Shown piece after piece: positions 16,668-23,708 of a DNA stretch of 35,015 nucleotides. A model generated the notes under the pieces. That model was not told the DNA's origin, did no database searches, and was given only the letters and a program-made list of their open reading frames with translations. Every line of letters starts with the position of its first letter. Within the stretch, counting starts at the first letter, position 1. This DNA is from Amycolatopsis tucumanensis. GTDB lineage: Bacteria; Actinomycetota; Actinomycetes; Mycobacteriales; Pseudonocardiaceae. The stretch is taken from NCBI RefSeq assembly GCF_021654135.1, contig NZ_JAKGSD010000073.1, positions 1 to 35,015 of the forward strand. The letters run 5' to 3'. The position numbers and the translations under genes were made by a program.

Positions 16668-17866
16668 GCTCAGCGCGCGCGGTGGTGGTGGGTGCCAGTC
16701 ATGCCGGGGCGCAGCTGGTCACCAGCCTCCGCCAGGAGGGCTGGTCCGGTGAGATCGTGCTGGTCGGTGACGAGTCGGTGCTGCCCTACCAGCGACCTCC
16801 TCTGTCGAAGGCTTACCTCGCTGGCAAGTGCTCGCTGACGGAGTTGGCCATTCGCTCCCAGGACTTCTACCTCAAGCAGGGCATCGAGTGCCTGGACGCC
16901 TGCGTGGAGGAGATCGATCGTTCGGCTCGCCAGGTCCTGCTCAGCACGGGGGACAGACTGTCCTATGACGCCCTGGCTCTCTGCACCGGCGCACGCCCAC
17001 GACGCCTGCGCGCCGCCGGCACCCAGCTCGATGGGGTGCACTACCTACGTCGGTCATCTGATGTGCAGCGGATCCGCGAGGACGCCATCCCCGGACGGCG
17101 TGCCGTCATCGTCGGTGGTGGCTACATCGGCCTGGAGACCGCCGCGTCGTTGCGCGCGCTGGGTCTTGACGTCACCGTGCTGGAGGCCGCAGACCGTGTC
17201 CTCGAGCGGGTGACCGCTCCTGAGGTGTCGGCATTCTTCACGCGCGTCCACCAACATGAGGGAGTCGACGTGCGGACGAGCGCATCGGTCGAGGCGCTGG
17301 TCGGTGACCACCGCGTCCGCGAGGCGGTCCTGGCGAGCGGCGAGCTTATGGCAGCCGATCTCGTGATCATCGGGGTCGGTATCGAGCCGACCACGGAACT
17401 GGCCGAGGCAGCCGGCCTGGCGGTGGACGACGGGATCTTGATCGACGCGCACGCGCGCAGCAATGATCCCACCATTGTGGCCGCCGGGGACTGCGCCTCG
17501 CAGGACATGCCACGCTACGGCCGACGGATCCGCCTGGAGTCGGTGCCGAGCGCGGTGGAGCAGGCGAAGGTGGCAGCGGCGACCATCTGTGGAACGGACA
17601 AGGAGGTCACGGCGCTCCCGTGGTTCTGGTCGGATCAGTATGACCTCAAGCTCCAGATCGCGGGACTCAACACGGGCTATGACGACATCGTCCTGAGCGG
17701 TGACCCGACCGCCGACCGCGATTTCACCTGCTACTACCTCCGGAAGGGCGAGCTGATAGCCGCTGACTGTGTCAACCGTCCCCGGGACTTCATGACCACC
17801 AAGCGCATGCTCGGCCAGGGGACCGCAGTCGATATGGCCGCCCTGACAGCAGAGGTTGCGGTGTGA
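16664..17866 (+). CDS. FAD-dependent ferredoxin reductase of the CYP153 system
   Basis: A 400-residue putidaredoxin-reductase-type flavoprotein that passes electrons from NAD(P)H to the ferredoxin. The FAD-binding motif is near the start (VVVGASHAGAQL). LPYQRPPLSKAYL is the typical putidaredoxin-reductase segment. The NAD-binding motif is at ~residue 148 (VIVGGGYIGLE), and the second FAD motif is TIVAAGDCAS. The C-terminal reductase domain includes PWFWSDQYDLKLQIAGL. Translation is coupled to the P450 gene through ATGA. With the ferredoxin and P450 this makes a self-sufficient class I three-component system. Confidence 0.95.
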   Translation: MSSARAVVVGASHAGAQLVTSLRQEGWSGEIVLVGDESVLPYQRPPLSKAYLAGKCSLTELAIRSQDFYLKQGIECLDACVEEIDRSARQVLLSTGDRLSYDALALCTGARPRRLRAAGTQLDGVHYLRRSSDVQRIREDAIPGRRAVIVGGGYIGLETAASLRALGLDVTVLEAADRVLERVTAPEVSAFFTRVHQHEGVDVRTSASVEALVGDHRVREAVLASGELMAADLVIIGVGIEPTTELAEAAGLAVDDGILIDAHARSNDPTIVAAGDCASQDMPRYGRRIRLESVPSAVEQAKVAAATICGTDKEVTALPWFWSDQYDLKLQIAGLNTGYDDIVLSGDPTADRDFTCYYLRKGELIAADCVNRPRDFMTTKRMLGQGTAVDMAALTAEVAV

Positions 17867-18011
17867 CGAAGGGGGCCGACCGCTGACCGTGGTCACCACC
17901 GAGGCACCGCCCAGTGCGGCGAACAAGGATGACTTGGATGTCGACAGCGTGGACGGCGATGGGGCTTCTGTCTAACATCCTGGGCGTCCGTGAATCGCGT
18001 CGGTTGCAGAC

Positions 18012-18610
18012 GTGAGGCACGTCCCCAGAGACGCACGCGGTCCTGCATGGTGGCTGGTGTTGCTCGTTCGCAAACCGCTGCTGCTGGTGGCCAGGAGAGT
18101 GGACTGGCGCGGCACGGGACGCCTCGCCGAGACGGGAGGTGCGGTGCCGGCGGTCAGCCCTGTCTCCCGAACCGATCCGTTGTTCCCGGCGGAGATGATC
18201 CTGGACCAGAGGGCCGGACCCCCGGTCATAGCAAAGACGAGCCCGTTTCAGAGCAGAGCTGTCGGCTGGTGGTTTCGGCCGGCCGGCCACGTCGAGGTCG
18301 ATCGTTCCAACAGCCGAGCTGGGCTCCGCGCTGCGGTCGAAGCCGTGGATCGCGCGCCCTCGTCGTCTACCCGAAAGGATCGATCACGAAGCGGCCGGAG
18401 GGAAGTCTGATGCCGCTCAAGGATCGGGTACTGTTCGCATCGCGCTGGAGACGAGACGTCAGCTCCATTGACTCCTGTTGCACAGTGGGGCGTGCAGACG
18501 ATCGTGCCAGCCTACGAACGGAGGGTGGTGTTGGGCCGTCGTCGTCCGATCACGCTACTGGTCGGGGACCCGGTGCCATTCGAGTCGAGGACCTCCGAGA
18601 GTTGCCGACG
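18012..18610 (+). pseudogene. PlsC-like 1-acylglycerol-phosphate acyltransferase, decayed
   Basis: Three frames together spell one lysophospholipid acyltransferase. 18012 to ~18350 gives LLVRKPLLLVARRVDWRG, TGGAVPAVSPVSRTDPL and LRAAVEAVDRA. About 18355-18440 gives ALVVYPKGSITKRPEGSLMP, the EGT-type phosphate-binding motif. About 18470-18600 gives TPVAQWGVQTIVPAYERRVV and ITLLVGDPVPF. The catalytic NHxxxxD box reads SPVSRTD, so the key Asn-His is lost as well as the frame. At least two indels are needed. It lies on the same strand 145 bp after the reductase gene and was probably once part of the operon or its neighbour; the function, phosphatidic acid synthesis, is gone here. Confidence 0.7.
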
Positions 18611-18728
18611 ACCACGGCAGTTGGTGCGGGATACTCGCGGGGCCTTGTCCAGTCGTACAGCGTCACGACCAGGGTTGCAGACGACCACGCACGGTAGCTT
18701 GATCTTGTCCAGATCGGTGACGGGAGTC

Positions 18729-18752
18729 GGTAGCGAGACAGAGATCGCTACC
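18729..18752. promoter_or_regulatory. TetR operator, GGTAGCGA-N8-TCGCTACC
   Basis: A perfect inverted repeat with 8-bp arms (18729-18736 and 18745-18752) ends nine bases before the ATG of the tetR gene at 18762. The size and place are typical of an autoregulatory TetR site. No other copy was seen in the window. Confidence 0.75.
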
Positions 18753-18761
18753 CTGTCTTTC

Positions 18762-19373
18762 ATGCGGGCACACTCCATGCGTGAACGGTTCAGGGAGCAC
18801 ATGCGCTCGGCTGTCCTCGAGGCTGCCCACGACTTGATCATCGACCGCGGCTGGGACCGGGTGCGCATGGGGGAGGTGGCGGACCGAGCCGGGGTGTCGC
18901 GGGCAGCTCTCTACAAGGAGTTCGGTGACAAGGCCGGCCTCGGAGAAGCCGTCGTGCTTCGGGAAGCCTCACGCTTCCTGGAGGGCATCCAGGGGGCGCT
19001 GGAGGCGCACGTCGGCGATGCGAAGCGCGGCATCGCTGCAGCCGTCGACTACACCTTGGACGAGGCGGGGCGTAGCCCCCTGCTCAAGGCGGTGCTCATC
19101 TCCAACCGCGACCTGAATGGGGGGAGCCAAGCGTCCACGGGGATGCTCCCACTGCTCACAACTTCCGCGCGACTCCTCGACCTCGCCTCCGACACCCTGG
19201 CCGGATGGGTCGCGGAGAGTTACCCGAGTCTTCCCGAAAACGACGTCATCGACGCGGCCGACACCATGGTCCGCCTGACAGTCAGTCACCTGGCCCTGCC
19301 CAGATGGGACCGAACCGCGACAGCACGCAAGATCTCAGAGGTCGCGGTCCGGTTCCTCTCCCTCGAATCGTGA
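18762..19373 (+). CDS. TetR-family regulator
   Basis: A 203-residue TetR-type protein. The N-terminal helix-turn-helix spans ~12-60: AVLEAAHDLIIDRGWDRVRM, then GEVADRAGVSRAALYKEFGD and KAGLGEAVVLRE. The C-terminal all-helical domain (LDLASDTLAGWVAE) would bind a ligand. I chose the ATG at 18762 because it lies directly behind the operator; the frame is open much further upstream but there it is PlsC pseudogene sequence. Downstream is only the tail of a broken acyl-CoA synthetase on the other strand. Its surviving target besides itself is unclear; lipid or fatty-acid genes are plausible from the neighbours. Confidence 0.88.
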   Translation: MRAHSMRERFREHMRSAVLEAAHDLIIDRGWDRVRMGEVADRAGVSRAALYKEFGDKAGLGEAVVLREASRFLEGIQGALEAHVGDAKRGIAAAVDYTLDEAGRSPLLKAVLISNRDLNGGSQASTGMLPLLTTSARLLDLASDTLAGWVAESYPSLPENDVIDAADTMVRLTVSHLALPRWDRTATARKISEVAVRFLSLES

Positions 19374-19465
19374 CCTGCGCCGGATTGGCACGACGGGAGC
19401 AGTCTGAACTGAGCTCAGCGGCGTACTGCGTGTTCGTCTGCGCCCTGCTGCTGACGTAGCACCGT

Positions 19466-19725
19466 CTAGAGAACCTTGCCGGCGCTGTGCGGTGCAACTC
19501 GGCCACGAACTCGACCCGGGTAGGGCACTTGAAGTGGGCAAGCCGCTCCCGGGCGTACGCGATGAGCTCCTCGGCCGTCGTCTCGGCGGCGTTCTGGAGC
19601 GCCACGGTGGCCACTGGCGTCTCGCCCCAGTGGACGTCGGGGACGCCGACGACGGCCACTTCACGGACGGCCGGGTGCCGGTAGAGCTCCTGCTCGACGG
19701 TGTCTCCGACGGGCCCCAGCCAGGG
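19466..19725 (-). pseudogene. Acyl-CoA synthetase, C-terminal remnant
   Basis: The C-terminal subdomain of an ANL (AMP-forming) acyl-CoA ligase: VEQELYRHPAVREVAVVGVP, then WGETPVATVALQNAAE and ELIAYARERLAHFKCPTRVE. The end of the protein, where the catalytic Lys lies, is shifted by one base: it reads TAPARF in frame, whereas the other frame gives AGKVL and the TAG at 19468-19466. The ~450 residues upstream, including the P-loop and adenylate core, are absent. It is therefore a dead fragment between two regulators. Confidence 0.75.
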
Positions 19726-19836
19726 TGCCGATCCGGGCGCCGTGTCCTTGAGCGTCTTCGGAGCCAGCACCGTCGCTGGCCTCAGCGCGGCCGTCCGCCG
19801 ATCCATCCGTCGACGCAGCGCGCTTCTCCGCCGCGA

Positions 19837-21726
19837 TCAGCGAGCTGGTCCTCGACGGTCTCGCGACACCTGGCAGTGGGACTGTCCGATAAGTTGATCA
19901 GATAGCCCCATCTGGAGTTCCTGGGCGGTGGAGACGCCGAGGGTACGGATCTTGCGGTACAGGGTGGCGCGGCCGATGCCCAAGATTCTCGCCGCTTGTG
20001 TCCGGTTGTTCCCGACGCTGGCTAGTGTTTCGATGATCAGTTCGCGCTCCGACTGCTCCATTACGGATAATTGTCGTTGGTGTGCACGTTTGAGCACCCA
20101 GGTCGGTAGGTGGTGCGGTTGGATCTCCTGGCCATGGCTGGCGTTGAGTGCGGCGGCAAGGGCGTCTCGTAACTCGGCGATGTTGCCCGGCCATGGGCTA
20201 CGCATCAGGGCTTGTAGCGTTGGCAGGCTGCAGTGTGCGGTGGGTTGGCCGGCGAGTTCCGTGAGCAGGACCGACGTCAGGTCGGCGATGTCCTCGATGT
20301 GCTGGGCCAGCGGCGGCACCCACAGGTGGTGCGGGTAGGATGCGAGGGCTTGTTCGAGCCGCTCATGGGTGTGGGTCGTGGTTTGGGCGGTGACGATGAG
20401 TCGTCCGGTTGTCGATGCGGAGGCGGGATGGGGGCTCGTCGCCGCGAGGGCCCGCAGCTGCGCCTGCGCCTGTGTCGGAAGGTATTCGATTCGCCGTACG
20501 ATGACGTTGTCGCCTTGCCCAAGGGTATCGTTGGTCCGGATGATCAGGTCCTTGGGTGCGGTCTCGGTGGGGTCGGCGGCGTTGAAAACGCGCAGTCCCC
20601 GGGCGGGGCTGGACAGTTCGTGCAGGTACTTGGCCAGGTAGAGCTTGCCTGTGCCCGGTTCGCCGGTGATCGCTACCGGATCGGGGAGCTGAGCCAGTTC
20701 CTGGATTCGCGTGGTGACGCGGCGCCACTGTGGGCTGCGTCCCGCTGGAGGTGTGCAGCCGGTGCCGGTGGGCGTCGCGGATGGGCGGTAGCCCGTGCTG
20801 AGGTGGCGAGGCCGGATCGGATCGAGGTACACCACGACCCCAGCGGGGTCGTGGGAGGCGGTCGTGACGGATTGGCACCGGACACGGTACCGCCCGTGCG
20901 TGAGGTCCACGCTTACTTCGGAGCGCTGGGTACGAGCCAACTGTGTGGACGCGTCCCAGAGTACCGCCTGGTCTTGGGGTGTGAGATTGCCGCTGGCGAT
21001 GGGGTTGGTGAGGATCATGTTCGGGTTGAGGCCGAGTATGGCGCCTCGATGCAGACGGCGGGCACGGGTGAACGCCTCGACGAGGGCGACGTCGGCGGGG
21101 GACGACAGGTGGCTCAACCGGGTTTCGATGTGCTGTACCGATTCGGAGAGCAGAGCGGGGATGAGCGGGTTGTAGTCGTCAGCGAGGCAGGTGATGTCGA
21201 GAACTCCCTCGACGGCTCGGGTGACCGGGTTGTGGATGGGGACCCCAACGCACGACAGGTGGCGTAGGAAGTCCGCGTAGTGTTCTTCGCCGCGAACCGC
21301 GACCGTTCGAGCTTCCTCCAGGACTGTGCCTAACCCGTTAGTGCCGGCGTACTCCTCCGCGAAGGCGAACCCGGGGGCCGCGTATGCGTTGTCCAATGCA
21401 CTGTACAGCGGCTTCTCGCCAACCCAGCGCCGCACGATCCTCGCCTGCCGGTCGGCGAGCAGGATGCTGGTGGAGGTGTCGGCCAGGGAACTGGCGAGAC
21501 GTTCTACCACCGGCGTGGCCGCCTTCAGCAGTCGGCTGTCACTGTCGAAGTCCGGATCGTAGGGTAGTTCAGCCTTCTTGTCAGGGGCTATTCCGCAGGC
21601 TGCGGACCGGCGCCATGACAGCGCGATCTCGGCACGTACGGACAGCTGTGGGGACTCGCGGCGTGCCTCAGGTGTGGCCGTCCCGCCTGAGGCACGGCCA
21701 CCGAGTGTGACTGAGGTGGGCTCCAT
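19837..21726 (-). CDS. AcoR/MimR-like GAF-AAA-Fis regulator with degenerate ATPase
   Basis: A 629-residue transcriptional regulator built like NtrC-family activators. The N-terminal sensory part holds a GAF-type domain (~70-240: SWRRSAACGIAPDK, TSTSILLADRQARIVRRWVG, EEYAGTNGLGTVLEE, HLSCVGVPIHNP). A central AAA+ remnant spans ~350-540, and a C-terminal Fis-type helix-turn-helix is at ~575-615 (ELIIETLASVGNNRTQAARI, LGIGRATLYRKIR). Walker A is nearly kept (GEPGTGKLYLAKYLH). The GAFTGA loop that contacts sigma-54 is absent, and the Walker B strand reads VIVRRIEYLP instead of the usual LFLDEIGxLP, so both acidic residues are Arg. The sigma-54-dependent ATPase role is probably lost. The ATG at 21726 has GGAG upstream; a GTG at 21819 lies inside a palindrome. 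It diverges from the catabolic cluster and is its likely controller. Confidence 0.9.
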   Translation of the reverse strand: MEPTSVTLGGRASGGTATPEARRESPQLSVRAEIALSWRRSAACGIAPDKKAELPYDPDFDSDSRLLKAATPVVERLASSLADTSTSILLADRQARIVRRWVGEKPLYSALDNAYAAPGFAFAEEYAGTNGLGTVLEEARTVAVRGEEHYADFLRHLSCVGVPIHNPVTRAVEGVLDITCLADDYNPLIPALLSESVQHIETRLSHLSSPADVALVEAFTRARRLHRGAILGLNPNMILTNPIASGNLTPQDQAVLWDASTQLARTQRSEVSVDLTHGRYRVRCQSVTTASHDPAGVVVYLDPIRPRHLSTGYRPSATPTGTGCTPPAGRSPQWRRVTTRIQELAQLPDPVAITGEPGTGKLYLAKYLHELSSPARGLRVFNAADPTETAPKDLIIRTNDTLGQGDNVIVRRIEYLPTQAQAQLRALAATSPHPASASTTGRLIVTAQTTTHTHERLEQALASYPHHLWVPPLAQHIEDIADLTSVLLTELAGQPTAHCSLPTLQALMRSPWPGNIAELRDALAAALNASHGQEIQPHHLPTWVLKRAHQRQLSVMEQSERELIIETLASVGNNRTQAARILGIGRATLYRKIRTLGVSTAQELQMGLSDQLIGQSHCQVSRDRRGPAR

Positions 21727-21801
21727 TGCCTGCACTCCATCGTCCACGGGGGTGTGACGTGATGGTCCAACCAGAGTAGCGCGGAATCCCGTTGGCCCGA
21801 T

Positions 21802-21818
21802 TGTCTCACTTTGAGACA
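21802..21818. promoter_or_regulatory. Palindrome TGTCTCA-CTT-TGAGACA
   Basis: A perfect inverted repeat with 7-bp arms and a 3-bp spacer, 76 bp upstream of the ATG of the AcoR-like regulator. Its closest relative in the window is the site at 21953-21969. It is a probable binding site for the adjacent Fis-type regulator, for autoregulation or for one half of a looped pair. Confidence 0.7.
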
Positions 21819-21952
21819 CAGGTCACCTTTGCTTGACGCGGCTTGAGTGGGCTCCGCCCAGAAGTCGTTGACCTGAACCTTCGGCCATCATGTGCCCGAC
21901 ACGCTGCGAAAACGCGCGGTCGATCCCTCGGCCAGACGCGAGGCAGGGTCGT

Positions 21953-21969
21953 CGTCTCACATTGATACG
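21953..21969. promoter_or_regulatory. Related palindrome CGTCTCA-CAT-TGATACG
   Basis: Same architecture as the site at 21802-21818 (7-bp arms, 3-bp spacer) with one mismatched pair. It lies 86 bp upstream of the first gene of the catabolic cluster, a usual activator distance. The two site centres are 151 bp apart, close to 14 or 15 helical turns. Confidence 0.65.
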
Positions 21970-22055
21970 GCGTGCTCGTCCGCGTGGCGGGTAACAATCT
22001 GTTTCCACAGGTGAAACCTCGGCCAAACTCGCGAGATCGGACGAATGGAGTGTTT

Positions 22056-22412
22056 GTGGCTGATTCGAAGTGTGATTTGCGGTCTATCCTGCTCCCCGCG
22101 TCCGATTTGGAAAGTTCATTGGCCTTTTATCGAGATGGGTTGGGGCTCGGTGTCCGGATGCGGGATCGGGACGACTATGCCGAACTCTCCGCCGGGTCGA
22201 TAAAGCTCGCCTTGGCGACTCCGGCTGACCATCCGGTGCCGGAGTCGGCGTTGCCGGTGTTCCGGAGCGACGACGTCTCGGTTGCGGTGTCCCGACTGCT
22301 GGCGGCCGGTGCGACGGTGTTGTCCGGGCCGGTTGAGGGGGCGCACGAGATTCGGGCGGTATTGCGGGACCCCAGCGGGAACCCTTTCGTGGTCTACCGA
22401 AGCCGGGCTTGA
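22056..22412 (+). CDS. VOC (glyoxalase/bleomycin-resistance fold) protein
   Basis: A 118-residue vicinal-oxygen-chelate protein. It has two beta-alpha-beta-beta-beta units: DLRSILLPASDLESSLAFYR with GLGLGVRMRDRDDYAELSAG, then PVFRSDDVSVAVSRLLAAGA ending in VLRDPSGNPFVVYRSRA. The second-half Glu or Gln metal ligand typical of glyoxalase I is not evident, so a binding, isomerase or resistance function is as likely as lyase activity. I use the GTG at 22056 (GGAG five bases upstream); a GTG two codons earlier is possible. It is the first gene of the cluster, 29 bp before the monooxygenase. Confidence 0.85.
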   Translation: MADSKCDLRSILLPASDLESSLAFYRDGLGLGVRMRDRDDYAELSAGSIKLALATPADHPVPESALPVFRSDDVSVAVSRLLAAGATVLSGPVEGAHEIRAVLRDPSGNPFVVYRSRA

Positions 22413-22441
22413 CCAGTTAACCGATGTGAGGAGTAAGTCTT

Positions 22442-23626
22442 ATGAAGGAGATTTTGTTCTACCTGCCGGCCGTGGGCAGTTATGACCAGATGAAGAAGGG
22501 CTTCGCTGGGGTCAACGACAAGAACTACCAGAACATGCTCTTCCAGATCACCAAGCAGGCGCAACTGGCTGACGATCTCGGGTACTGGGGCGTCGCGTTT
22601 ACGGAGCACCATTTCCACATCGAAGGCTTCGAGGAGTCGAACAACCCGATCCTGCTCGATCTGTACATCGCGATGCAGACACAGCGGATCAAGGTCGGGC
22701 AGATGGCGAACGTGCTGCCGTTCCAGAATCCGATTCGGCTGGCCGAGGACCTCGCGATGCTCGACCAGATGACGCGCGGACGCTCCTTCGTCGGGATCGC
22801 CAGGGGGTATCAGAAGCGGTGGGCGGACGTGCTCGGGCAGACGTACCACGTCGGCGCCACGTCCTCCGACAAGTCGGAACGCGATGTGGCCAACCGCAAG
22901 CGGTTCAACGAGCACTGGGAGATCATGAAGGCGCTGTGGAGCGAGCGCACGACGTCTCTGAAAACCGAGAACTGGCAGGTTCCGCCGCCGGGAATCGATT
23001 TCAATCACGAAGCGGTGAATAATTTTGGCGGTGGCCAGGACGATCAGGGCGTGATCACCGAGGTCGGTATCGCCCCGAAGCCGTACCAGAAGCCGTGGCC
23101 GCAGGTGTTCCAGCCGTTCAGCTTCAGCGAGGAGTCCTTCCGGTTCTGCGCCCGCGAGGGCATCGTCCCGATCGTGATGAACACCAATGACGAGGTCATT
23201 TCTCGGTTGCTGGACGTGTATCAGGAGGAGGCCGAGGCGGCGGGTCGCGGAGCGCTCAAGCGCGGGGAGGGGGTGGGCATCTTCCGCGACGTGCTGGTGT
23301 CACGAGACGCCGATGAGGCCCATTACTGGGCCCGACGCGGTAATGGTTTCATCTTCCCAAACTGGTTCGGGCCGATGGGCTTTGCCGAGGTGATGCGGAA
23401 TCCCGGCGAGACCGGCCAGATCGGGGCCGACTACGACACCCTGTGTGAGCGTGGTTTCGAGTTCGTCGGTACGCCTGACGACATCAACCGCCAGATCGAG
23501 AAGTTGGTGTCGCAGCACGACCCCGAGTATCTGCTGCAGTGGCAATACCCCGGCCCGGTGCCGCACGACGTGCAGATGCGCAGCATCGAGCTGTGGGCCT
23601 CCGAGATCGCTCCGAACTGGCTGTGA
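22442..23626 (+). CDS. Luciferase-like (LLM) flavin-dependent monooxygenase
   Basis: A 394-residue TIM-barrel oxidoreductase of the bacterial luciferase-like family, which uses reduced FMN (or F420) and O2. Visible signatures are FTEHHFHIEGFEESNNPILL, QTQRIKVGQMANVLPFQNPI, RLAEDLAMLDQMTRGRSFVG with IARGY, and a long C-terminal part ending IELWASEIAPNWL. The ATG at 22442 follows GAGGAG. A flavin reductase and RibBA are encoded in the same cluster, which favours an FMNH2-dependent two-component monooxygenase. Type II Baeyer-Villiger oxidation or hydroxylation are the reactions I would test first. The family also includes F420 enzymes and alkanal or alkanesulfonate monooxygenases, so the substrate is open. 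A strong stem-loop follows the stop. Confidence 0.9.
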   Translation: MKEILFYLPAVGSYDQMKKGFAGVNDKNYQNMLFQITKQAQLADDLGYWGVAFTEHHFHIEGFEESNNPILLDLYIAMQTQRIKVGQMANVLPFQNPIRLAEDLAMLDQMTRGRSFVGIARGYQKRWADVLGQTYHVGATSSDKSERDVANRKRFNEHWEIMKALWSERTTSLKTENWQVPPPGIDFNHEAVNNFGGGQDDQGVITEVGIAPKPYQKPWPQVFQPFSFSEESFRFCAREGIVPIVMNTNDEVISRLLDVYQEEAEAAGRGALKRGEGVGIFRDVLVSRDADEAHYWARRGNGFIFPNWFGPMGFAEVMRNPGETGQIGADYDTLCERGFEFVGTPDDINRQIEKLVSQHDPEYLLQWQYPGPVPHDVQMRSIELWASEIAPNWL

Positions 23627-23635
23627 GGCACGTGA

Positions 23636-23678
23636 CCGCCGCGGCCGGACCATTCCCCTCGCCGACCGGCCGCGGCGG
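23636..23678 (+). terminator. 13-bp perfect GC stem-loop after the monooxygenase
   Basis: CCGCCGCGGCCGG (23636-23648) pairs fully with CCGGCCGCGGCGG (23666-23678) across a 17-base loop, beginning nine bases after the LLM stop. There is no U-tract. The dehydrogenase genes continue on the same strand 30 bp later, so it may be a partial terminator or an RNA-stabilising 3' end that raises the dose of the monooxygenase mRNA. Confidence 0.65.
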
Positions 23679-23708
23679 CGGATCCCTCTGTCACAACAGG
23701 AGGCACTG

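Noticed and set aside
17884..17895. TGACC-GT-GGTCA palindrome after the ferredoxin reductase stop
   Set aside because: Arms of only 5 bp, no U-tract, no partner copy; too weak to call a terminator or operator.
17888..17974. Short frame (VVTTEAPPSAANKDDLDVDS) downstream of the reductase
   Set aside because: Fewer than 30 codons, no clear start site and no recognised family.
22001..22017. GTTTC-N7-GAAAC inverted repeat upstream of the VOC gene
   Set aside because: Only 5-bp arms and no second copy; it could be chance, although it lies in the promoter region.
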